The notes beneath the pieces were generated by a model. That model was not told the origin of the DNA. It saw only the letters and a list, made by a program, of their open reading frames with translations, and did not search any database. Below, piece by piece: positions 12,040 to 23,840 of a stretch of DNA of 64,000 nt. Every line of letters begins with the position of its first letter. The first letter of the stretch is position 1. The DNA is taken from the NCBI GenBank assembly GCA_037957365.1, contig JARHVA010005490.1:792001-856000 (forward strand), in the 5' to 3' direction. Source of the DNA: Torreya grandis (lineage: Eukaryota; Streptophyta; Pinopsida; Cupressales; Taxaceae). Position numbers and translations under genes: made by a program.

Positions 12040-15000
12040 TGATGCAACATTGAATCATCTATCAAGTTATGGATAACTTGTAAGATAGATGAATCTCTAG
12101 GATTGAAAGGGATATCTCCCTATATTCTTCTTTAAATTCTTATCACCTAATCTAATGCTTATTCATAAAAAGAGTTAAAAATAACTAAAATGAATCTAAC
12201 TACTACGGTGAAGCACCAAACTAGTTGATCACTCACAAACACATTGAATAGTGAACTAAAGATAACAAGACAACATGAACATACACTAATATAATAATAT
12301 CATATTGTATTAATGTTTTATATTAGGGTAAATCATAGTGGGATTAAAGAGGAAGACTATTTCACTTTCTAACTCATCAAATTCTATCAATAACACCAAC
12401 TACAACCTATAATAGTGAACAAAACTACATGAGACAATACAAGAAGGACAACACATCAAGGTGATACACATCTACACTTGACTAAATCAACTACTTAAAA
12501 AATAACACTGCATAAAGCCATGAAATGAGTTACAAATTAATCATAGTATTTATCAAAGGTAGTACAAAGTGGTAGGGCTTTGCCATACCAGGTAGAGGAT
12601 GCCATACAATTCCAAAAATACCAACTCTTGTAGATTTTGAGAGAGGGATAAAGAAAAAAAGGTTCAAGAGTCACTTGTACATGTGTCAACTTGAGAAAAT
12701 TAGTTAAAAATTCATGGAAATAAGATGGAAAAGAGATTAATAAACTGATGTGAACATGTGTCCATCCCAAACAAGCCTCCTTTCTAAATGTGGCATAGCA
12801 TCTTCTCAATCATTCTCTCTTGGAAAATTCCTTTATCATGGGCCTTCTTGAGAATTCAAAATCAAATTAGGGATATGTGTCTCATATGTGCTAAGGAGAG
12901 GGATTTACAAAGTTTCCTCCACCTACATTGGATGTTTTCATGATCATGGATATTCTCTTACATAAGCTCAATCATCATCTACAACGATGATCATTTTACA
13001 ATAGGATTTTCTTGATACTTGGCACTAGCATCTTCTTATCTCCCATAATTGATCCATACCAGGGGTGTTATGACACATGGAAGGACACTTCATACACTTG
13101 GATTCATCAAATACATCTTAAAAAGCCTCCAAATTTAGGTTACCACTCTTTTCACTATGTCACTTTGGAGACCAGCTAAAGTGAAAGGCCTATTAGGGAC
13201 ACTTTTTGTCATTTACAAGCTCTAAATATGGTATAGGGAGTTGGTTCAAGTCCCAATCTACCCTCCCAAGTGATTGGTATCCCATTATCATCTTTATGAC
13301 CTACAAAAGACAAGAAATTATCAAAGAATTTTTTTGTGATTGATCTATATGGATTCTATATAATCTAACTCCATAATTCAGATCCTCATGAAGTTATCAA
13401 CAACTTCTGTTTATCTCTTAGGGTCATATTTGTCCATTTGGATGAACTTTGAACCTCATTTCGTCCATCAGGTCATAAGACAAGGTTTCCAAGGGTTTTG
13501 AGGTGATTTTGGGTCTTAACATTTTTTCATAAATAAAAGATGTTGGACCTATAATCAAATTCCATTAAGGTATTCTTAGGTACCCTATTAAACTTATCCA
13601 ACCACCTCTAGGTCCCACACAAATGGTCATGAAATTTTAAGCATCTAAAGTTGGCTTTTGAACTCCTCCTTTGCATTTTGTGAAGGTCTTATCACATTCT
13701 AAGAAAAAAAATGGTTTCCTGGTAGATCCCCTATAAACTAAAGGTTTACAAAATTTTTTATATTCCCTAAAAACATCCCCTAATCATTATAATATCTTAT
13801 CAAGATCTTTAGATGAAACCTAACCCATTTCTAGCATTAGTCTTAGACTTTGTCAATAGGTCTACCTGCAATGTAATGGTTAAAAAATATTTTTTATACT
13901 TATAAACTTCTAAGGTAGCTCATACATATAATTTTAACCTTCATGAATATGGTACAAAACATTCCAATTCTTTGTAAAGGTTGAAATTTTAACTAACCCC
14001 TCATTTGGAGTTAGGCCTGTATGTTATCTCATTAGGTCTACCTGAAGACCTCCTTATCTGGACCACCTTGCATATCCTACAACATTATAGCATGGAATTT
14101 TATATTTTATTATGTGTGATTCATCTTATCAAACATTTATCCAAGATCCATAGAATCCCCTACTTACCAAATCATCCTTTTCTCACAAAACTGCTTATGT
14201 TTTGCTTTGAGTGGAGTACCCCTATTTCAAGACATAACAGGGGGTATCTACCTTATTTTTTTGAGAAAAATGAGTATTAAAAGTGTTTATTCAAGTGATA
14301 AGGACCATACATATCAAAATTTATCCCTTTTTTCAATGCGTAAGATCATCAACTTTCTCCATTTTTTGGTAGACTTTCAAGAAGACAGTCTATGCAAGGA
14401 GGTGAATGTGGACTGAGACACGCATATTTGTGGTCATTAAAAATGGTTAGATTATAAATTAAATATCAAAAAACTTATTTTAGTTTCTTAATACTATCCT
14501 TTAACTTTAATTTTTCCTTTTTGGGCTTCCAATTTTCAAGACTACCACTCTTCCCCTTTACTGCTTGGTACACACTTAACTGTAAGTGTATCTAAGGGTT
14601 TAAGTAGGCTCTTCTATCGTATCCAAGGGTTTTTATAGCTCATATTGATTTTTGTGTAGGTTTTCATGTTCTATACCATTATTTTATCTTTAACATAAAA
14701 TATTATATATATCTCCAAACAAAATCAAACCTCACTCTAGGTTACCCTACTGTTTTGTTTATTGTCCTAGTCATAATCAACTGAGTGTAGGGTATTTAGC
14801 TCCTACAAGGTTTGATCAAGGTGATTAGATAAAACTTTTGGATTTAATAATTTATAAGAGTAGTTTTCTTCACATTATATTCCTTTTTAAAGTTTTTAAA
14901 CACTCTCAAACACACCTTTATATCTCATTGTTTGACATTTGACTGGGGCAGTTCCATTTGGCCCCTGTCTATAGGGTATCATGGCCTTGTGAGACCCTCA

Positions 15001-17059
15001 TCATGGTGATTATGAACCTTTAAACATATATTATTAAGTATTAAGATACAATTATCATTTTAATCTATCCTATTATACCTTAAAAAGGATAAATATTCTC
15101 AAAACTTGAAAATGATCACTGGCTACTCTTGTCTAGCTATGGGTTCCTTTCCTTGCCTGAGTACGAACAAAGGAATGAGCATGTAAGACAAAAAATTTCA
15201 TTTGTTCCTTTGAATCTAGTTTTAGATTCAAATTATCCTTCACCCAATGGAAAAATTTAACAATGATGGAAGGTCTATTTTACCACTTCAAAGGATGAGT
15301 TCCTTTTCATTACTTCAGTTCTGTAGACAACATTAGGAGAGGTCAATGTGTTTCATGACAACTTTGAGGTTCCTAATGACCATCTCCATCTTAAAATTTT
15401 GATCTAAAAGTTGGCATATGAATTGTATATGAATATTTATACTAAAACAATCAATCAATAACATTATAAACTCCTTTTGTCATGGTATATGTTAGTCCAA
15501 AAAAGATCAGGGACCTTTATTTTGGTCATTTTTGGGACAAAGAGACTAATTCAATTTGATAATAATTTTGAAGGAAAAATATTATTTGGATATCATTCTA
15601 AACTTTATGACATGTATTCCATGATCCTTTAGGTATGTTAGAACCTCAAAATTAATTGCATCATTTGTTTCACCATTCACCCCTCCATACAACTCTAATA
15701 ATGTCACCAATAGATGTGTATATTACTATGTATACGTAGGAAGAATGAAATTAAGAAATAAATGTTAGAAAGAATTATTTAAAACCCCTTAAAATGAAAA
15801 AATTATCCTTTCACAAGGATAATATCCATCAAGTATACCTTGAGATCAATTTCACAACATTTTCAATGGTACTTGTAGGTGAAGATATCTCTATGAGGGT
15901 TGACAGTCATGGAAGGACTATAAATTTGAGCCTTGTTTTGACATTATATGAGTTTAAAACTTGTTATAAAACCATAAAATGCATATTAATGAATGTAAAA
16001 TCAGGAAGAAACATCATATGCCTCCATCTAATGTGGAAAATCTACTTTTTGGTGACTGAGATAGTTGTAAGTATGAAAGGACTAGTTTGGGAGCATTTAC
16101 AAGCCTAGAAGAGGATTTCTTAGGCACTTGAGATTTTTTTAAAAAAGGAGAATAGAGATCCTATTTAGAAGTCATTAGAAATATGTAAAAATGTCAAACC
16201 CATTAAACCAAACACGAAATAGAAAATGGCTTAAAAGAGACCCTTCATGGTTTCACATGCATAAAAAGATATATAAGTTGTAAGTGATTGTTCATGAAGG
16301 AGGAAAAACCAATATGAGAGTTCTTATTATCAAATTTAATTATACTCAAAGAAATATCCACCCCCAAAATCATTCCTCTGAGCTCTACTTTTATGGCCCA
16401 TACCAAGGGCTTGAATTTGACCTTCTTTAGCTTGCCAAGATAAAATGGAAGAAAAGAAGTTTCAAATGAATATTTTTATGAAATAATTGAAAAAACAGTG
16501 TGGAAAATAATGTGGGGAGGTGAAGAGTCACTCCACCCTTGTTTTTAGCTACAAGTGAACTTAAGTAGTCCATACAAGTGCCCAAAGGTGCATATTTTTA
16601 AGGAAAAACTACCATTTCCTAACTTTTTAACTTCCACCTGACTAATAATAAAATAATTTGACCCCATCCACATATATATTCACTTTGGTGACAAATATTA
16701 TAACTCCACCATCCATACAAGTCATTAATTATGCTAGAAAAGTGGCCAAATGACCCTTTTTGCACATGAAACCTATCAAGTGGCTAATTTATGACTTGAA
16801 TACACCTTAAAACATATCAAAGACCCTATTAGGAAATTTTAAAAATAATTTGGCACTTTTACTAAGTTTGACCATGGTTGACCGACTTTCACTTTGGTTG
16901 ACTAGGTTAGTAGAAGGAGGATGGGCTTCAACAAGGACTAGAGGAAGGACAAGTGAGACATATAGGGCAATAAGAGACCCCATAGGACACATGAAACCTT
17001 ATTCAAAATTTCAAAATAGTATGGATTTAACCAATTTGACTAGAAGTCAAATTTGGTCA
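12040..17059 (-). repeat. Giant LTR of the inner element (5' LTR in minus orientation)
   Basis: Partner of 3916-8937, equal in length to within a few bases. It starts TGATGCAACATTGAATC and ends GGTCA. The segment 12537-12809 and the block near 15794-16108 hold open frames under 105 codons. The matching frames in the other copy are closed, so neither looks coding. Retrotransposon promoters lie in the U3 part, which here is the high-coordinate end. Confidence 0.85.
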
Positions 17060-17060
17060 A
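16868..17060 (-). promoter_or_regulatory. W-box cluster and palindrome at the U3 end of the giant LTR
   Basis: Six TTGAC or GTCAA cores fall within 193 bp: 16868, 16878, 16898, 17036, 17046 and 17056. TTGAC is the core of the WRKY-binding W-box, known in stress-induced plant promoters. A perfect 9+3+9 palindrome (AATTTGACT/AGTCAAATT) occupies 17033-17053, close to the terminus. The left copy has mutated several cores (TTTACC at 8747-8763). The regulatory role is inference. Confidence 0.4.
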
Positions 17061-17569
17061 TAGTTCTTTTATAAAGGAATAATAAAATAATATTAGTGTG
17101 ATTAAAATATTTGTCTATCTTTTGGTTCAACACTTATGCATATATTAAATGTGTATAGGATATAAAAATTAATATTATAGAGAATTAAGATAATGAAAAA
17201 AAAAATTAATAATTGGAGCTTTAATGGCATGAGAACTAGTGTCTTATGGTACACTGTGTATGTGTACAGATAAGAATTATATACTTCAATGAATGTTATA
17301 ATGAAATTATTTGTAGAATGTTAATTAGAATTATGATTGATTCTTAATGACTTAATTACATTTCAAAGGTTATAGAAGTACTATTTTAAATACACAAATT
17401 GTAATATGATAAATAAAGTGCTTAATTTCATTGTATTGAATAAGATTCATAATTTTAAATGGAGGAAATAGATTATAGAATTTAATCTATTCAAAGATGA
17501 AAGAATAATAAATATTTTAGAAAAATTAATTTCTATGCTTATAAAACTAAAAGTCATGTAGTTGAAACA
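17060..17569. other. Short non-coding stretch after the inner element
   Basis: AT-rich outer-element interior. Nothing recognised. Just downstream, at about 17652-17702, there is a 24-bp tandem duplication of 'aattttaaccatgcatttgtga'. Confidence 0.4.
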
Positions 17570-19220
17570 ATCCTCAAGAAACTTTCTCATCATAAGTGTG
17601 ATTTGCATCTACTATCCCGGTGCTGTATTCAGTTTTAGTATTCATATCCTAATAATTTTAACCATGCATTTGTGAAATAATTTTAACCATGTATTTGTGA
17701 AATAAATTATTTGTCTATTCTTGACTATTAACATTGTTCCAAAAATTGGGATTCATAACTCCCATGCCTTCCAAAATCTCATCCCTTCAAAAACATTCTC
17801 TAATTTGAGAGGATAAATTTTATGAGATTTTGTTTAATTTAATTCACATTTTAGATAAAATAATATCATATATTAGTTTCATCATATGTACATATTCGCG
17901 TTCATATCTCAAAAATTAAAATCTTCTAGAGCATGTATGAATTAGGATCTCAATGCCATTTACCACGACAAAAAGATGATCACGTATATTGAATTTCAAA
18001 TAACTCTCTAGATTCTGAAAATCTATAAAATTTTGTCAAGTTATAAAAAGAAGTCCATGAAATATTTCATTTGATGTGTATAATATATCTAAATATTGAC
18101 ATACATGTTTTCTCAAATGTATTAATTCAACAATATAGATAGATCTCTCTTGGGCATGTTTCATTAAACAATTGATTTACTTAAACATTGGAAAAATAAC
18201 ACATAATGTGAGTAAAGTTTCAACATATGTTAAACAACACAAAAAATCTTTTACTTTTTCAAATTCCCTATGATATTTATACATAAAACCTGTTGAAGAT
18301 GGATATTCCTTAAAAATTTTGCTTGTAAGTTCATACATGAAAATCCATTTGGTTTCAACATATTATTGTAGTTTTTTACCATCTGTCACCCTAATTGCAA
18401 ATTTATGGAACTCCATAAATATTTTTTGGGCTTCTTGACATGTAAGAATACGAGTCATGAATAAGCTCATCCACTTTTATGACATTACTGAATATGTTTA
18501 CAATTTTCTACGTAAGATTCATCCTATGAGCCATGCAATGAATTGGAATCATAAATGAAGAAACTATTGTTTGAAGGTGAACACAAAGACCACGTATATG
18601 CCCCTACATCATTGATGCACAATTAGTGCCAACACACACCATATTCATAGCTATGGCATAATCATCCATCCCATCTTTCTCTCTCTCTTAAATTGGATAC
18701 AACCAATTTTTGAAGGTTTTTTGCATTGCAATTTTCTACCATTTTATAGACTGAATATTTTTCAAAAGATTACACATGCATGAAAACCCATGCTATATTG
18801 TCAACTGTAGTGACCTCATCGATGAATAGTGAGATAAATAGTGATATCTTACCACTTTATTTAAAATTTATCTTCTCAATAATGGCTAGACATTTTCTGT
18901 TTCCAAAGCACTGTTATCCAACCATTGTGACTATGGAATATCCAGAAACCCATCATATTGAAATAAAATTTTGTAATGTAGAAAATAAAAAATGGGTCTT
19001 CCCTTTTTTAAAATGTGGAAAATAGTAGAGAAATGTACATGTTTTTCCTTAATATTGGACTACATTACTTTTATAAATTGTGCTTTGATTGTTCCCCCTT
19101 TCTCAGCAAGATGTTTTTGTTGTTTTTGATTATTTTTCATATTGAAGTGAATATCTTACATGCATGCATTCTTATCCATTTTCTCATATATATGTTCTTA
19201 TTATCTATCCATTTGGGTAC

Positions 19221-19256
<36 letters not shown>

Positions 19257-19420
19257 CACAATGTTTCTCAATTATGTCCAATTTAAGTTTCATTTTATGT
19301 TTTTTTCCAAGTTTGCAACTGCAAATTGTACATATGCATTTTGTTGGAGGCTCATTACCTTTTTTTGGTTCTACATGTTATATAAATGGATTTTGTGTGG
19401 CCCAGTCAACTTAGAAATAC
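17570..19420 (-). pseudogene. hAT-superfamily-like (DUF4371/ZNF862-type) transposase relic
   Basis: Read on the minus strand from about 19420 downward, with frame changes, the order fits a plant hAT-like transposase. First comes a zinc-finger-like part, CICTIC then KMKLKLDIIEKHC. Next is FHILKKGRPIF, a conserved linker. Near 18855-18790 comes ISLFIDEVTTVDNIAWV, which carries the catalytic-domain aspartate. Near 18600-18520 is the insertion-domain stretch FMIPIHCMAHRMNL, followed by VETKWIFMYEL near 18330 and, near 17770, the late motif MGVMNPNFW. No C-terminal hAT dimerisation motif was seen. There are at least eight stops or frameshifts. A TA microsatellite lies inside the N-terminal part. 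It lies antisense to the outer retrotransposon and is probably a separate insertion; no terminal inverted repeats were found. Family identity rests on remembered motif order. Confidence 0.75.
19224..19253. repeat. (AT)n microsatellite
   Basis: About 15 AT units, located inside the hAT-like pseudogene between its zinc-finger and linker motifs. Confidence 0.95.
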
Positions 19421-19889
19421 ATTATTATTGTCCATGTACTTCTCTTCTTTCATTGCCATTTTTGAGTGGAATTTTCAACAAATTTTGGTGTTTGAATAGA
19501 ACTATAATTCTCTTGTGAAGTGCTGAGAGGAGTGCCTTCTATGGGTGGTATGTTAATAAAATATTTAGGTGGTGAGAAGTTATTAGGATTAATTATTTCT
19601 AATGAAATAGTGTCATTATCCATGTCAATTTTTGTATTGAAATGGTTTTAAAATGATTCTACAATTAAAAAAATTGACTAAAATTTTAAAAAAGATTTAG
19701 TATTACCTATATTTGTAGTGCATATTGTTTGCATAGTATTTTTTCTTGGGTTTCTGAAATAAGATAGTATGTTGGATTTTATTGGTATTTATTATGGTGT
19801 TTTAGCCTTATCATTACCTCCTAATGCCATATTAACTATGTCAAGATGCTACCGAGTGATCCAATGATGTCCATCAAGCACAATTGTTT
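19421..19889. other. Unassigned stretch between transposase relic and minisatellite
   Basis: AT-rich with no recognised domain. Any terminal inverted repeat of the hAT-like element would be expected near here, but none was identified. Confidence 0.4.
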
Positions 19890-20275
19890 TATTGAATGTT
19901 ATTTTTATATCAGGTGATTTAATGTTGGTGGGCACTATGCTATTATCACGTGATATATTACTATTGAGTATTAATTTTTTGTCACATGATATAGAGCTGT
20001 TGGGTACTAGGTTATTTCCATGTGACATAATTCTACTAAACATCAGGATGATATCACATGATATAGTGATTTTAGGCATTAGTTCATAATCGCACGACAC
20101 AAAGCTACCAAGCATCAGGTTTCTATCATGTAACACAGTGATAGGCAGTATTAGACTATTTTTATAAGACATAGTGTTATCTAGTGTCAGGTTGGTGTCA
20201 GATGTAGTGTTTCTAGTGGGTAGTGCATTGATAATGGGTGGTCATATGGTGTCAGGTGGCAGTGTTATATTAGGT
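19890..20275. repeat. 36-bp minisatellite (twelve-codon unit, two 18-bp halves)
   Basis: About ten diverged 36-bp units, such as TCACATGATATAGAGCTG followed by an 18-bp half resembling TTGGGTACTAGGTTATTT. Both strands stay open in one frame each because 36 is a multiple of three. The minus strand gives a 12-residue repeat of the type SCDxxLxxxxxI over 107 codons. It belongs to the outer-element interior. The last units (GGTGTCAGGTGGCAGTG) resemble the complement of the 18-bp array at 1805-2222, so the two arrays may share an origin in opposite orientation. Confidence 0.8.
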
Positions 20276-20379
20276 GGTTTAAAGTAATTAGGAAATAAAG
20301 TCTAACCTCAAATCTCAAGATCTTTACAATGTGGTAAAAAAGATACATCGGTGGTAAGTTGGTGAGCTTTGTGAACACA

Positions 20380-20381
<2 letters not shown>

Positions 20382-20463
<82 letters not shown>
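20382..20463. repeat. (CA)n microsatellite
   Basis: About 41 uninterrupted CA units. It explains an apparent Cys/Val repeat ORF on the minus strand. Confidence 0.98.
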
Positions 20464-20465
<2 letters not shown>

Positions 20466-21159
20466 TGGTGAATTGCATGGATAAATATATAATTATTATA
20501 AATCATTGGTGATCCAACCCCTAAAAAAATCACATCCTAAAATTTTATGCGAATGGGTCCTATACCATACTCAAAAAAATTTCCTAATTCAAATTCCCCA
20601 AAATAGAATATTCATGAATTAATGAACATTAACCACTAATACTTACCATGATCTTAATTATAGATAATTTTATCACTCTTTAATACAATATTTTATTGTT
20701 TCCTTTGCATACTTGTTTCCTTTCATTTATAATATATTCAAATATGACATAAACACATATGTAGATTATGCTTTATATCAGTTAAAATGTATGTCATATT
20801 TCATTCTATCTCTAACATTTTATTGTTCTCTTATGTCAAATTAAATTAAAAAATAAATATTTAAATATGTATAGGATCAATTATAATATAATTTATTAAA
20901 CTTAATCAACAATTTTAATACCCTAACCACCATGTTTCAAGTTTCAATGTCATATCTTATGTATAGGAAAGAATCTCCTCCTCATATCCATGAGGGTGAT
21001 AACTATTTTCACTCTAACTAGGTATATGATATCACTCCTCTATGATATGAAACAACCTACATTATTTTTACTAATACTCATACTTATCCTATCCATGCCT
21101 CCACCTCACCTATATAGGGTGTGTGCCTACATGTTCAATAAAAAATAGCCAAAATTTGT
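20464..21159. other. Outer-element leader upstream of gag
   Basis: AT-rich, with short frames only. Nothing recognised. Confidence 0.4.
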
Positions 21160-22690
21160 GTTTGTGAGATTGTAGGGGATCAAATTATAGATATGAAAAA
21201 GCTATTATAAAAATTATAGAATCAAAATCAGTTATTAAGTGAAAAGGTAACATTATTGGCAAATCAAATTACATCTACAAAGTCTTCATAATATGCCAAT
21301 GTTCATCATGTAAAAGCATCACCTAGCAAATTTATGTCTAACACTCTGTCATATCCAAATCGTAAAGTATAAGATGAGAAATAAAATTAAGATCAAGTTG
21401 ATACACAAGTTGGGCATTGGGACACTCTCCTCCCAATTAATAATGAAAATATCATAGTCAATAAGGATGCAAATATTTAGAGATAGATTTTGGGAACAAC
21501 CCCATAATCATGTATAGTTTTTACAAGCCATAATGGAAATAAAGAAAAAATCAAATAATGGCCAATCATATACTCCTATAGATAATAACATTATTACACC
21601 TACTTTGGGTCCACATCAGATTGTACAACACCTAATTCTAACTTGACAACCTTTAGTGGAAGCTACACTTCCTATGGATAGTTCATCCTCTCTAGATGTA
21701 CAATACCTTATGAATGAGATTCAATATCAGTAGATAAATGTGTTACATCTTGAGTATAGATCTAATAAGACATCTCACACCTTGTATTCTCATGTTATCT
21801 ATCATACAAATTTGTCACATCACAAATTGGTAACTCCTTTGCCATTTAGATTTATGGTGCCTAATCTTACATTGTATAATGGTAAGGGTAACCTAGAGTA
21901 CCATCCTGAGTTTTCCACATAACATGTTTGGACTATGCGTCCAATGATTGAATCCTCATTAATTTTTTCCCATTAAATCTAAAGGATTATGCCTTACAAT
22001 GGTTCTATGATATATTTAATTAGTCTATCACCATATTCAATCCATTGGTAGATATGTTTTTAGTACACTTCTCAATAAACATTAGTGATAAGATCCCATA
22101 TGCTCAAGTATCACAATTGAAGAAAAAATTGAATGAGACACTTATAAAATATGTTTTGTGATATAAGACTATATTGACCAGGTTGACTAGCCCCATAGAA
22201 GATAGAGAGATCCAAGACATATTCAAATAGAGCCTAATACCAACATTGCATGAATCTATCTTGTCCAAGAAGTTTCCAACCTTCAAAGATTTATTCCACA
22301 TAATTAAAGAAACAGAAGTCAAGTTTCTCTCTATGGGTAAATTAAAATATATAATTGAATCAGAATAAACTAATAAGAGTGTTATTAAGCCTCTATATAA
22401 GGTAAGGGCCACTAAAAATAAGTATTAGCCAAAGTCCATAATTAACATAACTTCAGAGCCATCTCCTCACCTGGTTTTATCAACCCCTCCACGAAGAGTT
22501 TTCTCTAACCTTCTAGAATATCAAACACATGTTTTACAATAGATCTTGGAATGTAATTCCATATCTCTCCCTTTGATGAAGGAGGTGTATATGACTTAAC
22601 CTCTACCAAAAATATATGATTCAATGAATTCTATGAATGCATAGGGTACCAGGCCATACAATAAACCAATGCATTATAATGAAACATAAA
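21160..22690 (+). pseudogene. Gag relic of the outer gypsy element
   Basis: The capsid region is readable in two frames. VPNLTLYNGKGNLEYHPEF lies near 21855-21915. LKDYALQWFYDIF (the conserved L-x-G-x-A-x-x-W-F position) begins at 21979. NPLVDMFLVHFSINISDKI starts at 22039, followed by QLKKKLNETLIKYV. The stretch RLTSPIEDREIQDIFK and the later FPTFKDLFHIIKETE fit the end of a Retrotrans_gag domain. Near 22490-22690 the reading RVFSNLLEY and a degenerate motif where the zinc-binding GH-x-T-x-x-C normally lies suggest the gag tail typical of Tat/Athila elements. Upstream (from about 21160) a heptad-like leucine stretch is weakly readable. Many stops and at least two frameshifts. It precedes the protease on the same strand, as in a normal gag-pro polyprotein. 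Confidence 0.75.
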
Positions 22691-23039
22691 ATATAATATT
22701 TGAGACATGATAACATAATTGATGTGGGCACACCCATAGAGGCACCCAAAGTTTATAAAATGAAAGCTAAGGCAATGAAAATATTCTCAAATTCATTTCT
22801 AAAACATATAATAAATGAGGTATGGGGCACTTTAGGTGGTCACTACATGTATCAAACACATCTGATGCCAGTATCATATGAAACTACTATAGAGGATGCA
22901 CACCACTAACACAATATAATTGATATGTATATTACAATAATACTAGCTATACCACTCATCACTTTCCTAGAGTAGGAGATCATTGATGATTGATATGTAT
23001 TTATGTGCACTTTGTGTATGAGCCCACATAGATCATCAT

Positions 23040-23840
23040 CTTATTCAGAGTGTTATGGTTGAAAATGGGTCAAGTATTAACATGTGAACTATAAAACTTA
23101 TACAAAATTTGGATTATTCAGAGAATAATATATCTCCTATAGACATATTTATTCATAGTTTCAATGAGCATGTTCAAATATCCATGGGGGAGATTGTACT
23201 TCCACTATAATTTGGACCAATACATGTTGTCACTGGATTCTTAGTAATACCTAGCATAGGCACATTTTACATATTATTGGGTAGGCCATGGATACAATAG
23301 TTATGATCCATCCCATCTACCATGCATAGATTACTCAAATACATACATGGGTCAAAACATAATATTGTGTCCCATTATTTGGCTATAAAAACATTAAAAA
23401 ATAATTTCCAAAAAATACATAATGGTTTTTTAAAAATTTGGAAAAATTTATATGCACTACATATTTATATATATAGTCTAAAATATATTTGTTTATTAAT
23501 TTAAATGACCCAAACTCAAGATATGTTTAGGAGAAGATGAATGTGTATGTGGCCTCTTTATGCCAAAAAGTGGGATAGACTATTATGCATTGACCCACAT
23601 GATAATCAAGTGATCATAGTTGAGGGTCTTTTATATGAGTATCCTACACCTATCCCATAGACAGTTATACCATAGTTACTAGTAAAAAAAAATCACCAAT
23701 TAAAACTATGACCATAGTTCCTATTAATACACCACAAAGTTCAGTGGAGCCACCAGTGTAGGTGATTTTTACTCCTATAATGTTCCCACATATGAATACT
23801 TTCCAAAAAGGACCATTATTAGAGGGACCCTTGTGTTAGA
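23040..23840 (+). pseudogene. Retropepsin (aspartic protease) relic of the outer gypsy element
   Basis: Retropepsin cleaves the gag-pol polyprotein. VMVENGSSINM at 23052-23084 is the active-site loop; the usual D-N/T-G-S-S reads E-N-G-S-S, so the catalytic aspartate is replaced (codon 23061-23063). GEIVLPL follows near 23190, and LLGRPWIQ at 23274-23297 is the second hallmark. It continues as PSTMHRLLKYIH up to 23348. There a MITE interrupts the frame; after it, the reading resumes at 23598 with HDNQVIIVEG, as expected for this protein group. Beyond about 23840 no polymerase can be read. Stops at 23085 and 23298, among others, confirm it is dead. Confidence 0.8.
23349..23596. mobile_element. 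MITE (~248 bp) inserted in the protease reading frame
   Basis: The ends form imperfect terminal inverted repeats: GGGTCAAAACATAATATTGTGTCCCA on the left, and on the right the complement of a sequence ending TATTATGCATTGACCC (about 20 of 26 positions match). ACAT is duplicated at 23345-23348 and 23597-23600. Taking out the insert plus one ACAT restores an open protease frame across the junction, which independently supports the boundaries. The interior matches, in reverse orientation, the segments inside X copies A (29731-29979), B (37815-38075) and C (54573-54825). No ORF, so it is non-autonomous. The superfamily is unassigned; a four-base duplication is unusual. Confidence 0.75.

Larger units (their letters stand above)
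3916..17059 (-). mobile_element. Inner gag-only retroelement with giant (~5 kb) terminal repeats
   Basis: Two direct repeats of about 5.02 kb (3916-8937 and 12040-17059) flank a 3.1 kb interior whose only coding relic is gag on the minus strand. The repeats begin TGATGCAACATTGAATC and end in TCA on the plus strand, so they have TG/CA termini. In minus orientation gag starts about 395 bp after the 5' LTR (the right copy), as expected. There is no pol. The plan matches the TR-GAG/LARD types of non-autonomous plant element, but the LTR to interior ratio is extreme. I found no convincing PBS, polypurine tract or target duplication. Divergence between the repeats is about 15 percent by eye, less than for the outer LTRs, which fits a later insertion. 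Confidence 0.78.

Noticed and set aside
15794..16108. 104-codon frame inside the right giant LTR
   Set aside because: The homologous region of the left LTR (about 7670-7990) does not keep this frame, so it is not conserved coding.
19015..19518. 167-codon plus-strand frame, hydrophobic
   Set aside because: It lies antisense to the hAT-like pseudogene, includes the AT microsatellite and reflects T-rich composition.
20265..20462. Minus-strand Cys-Val repeat frame
   Set aside because: Translation of the (CA)n microsatellite.
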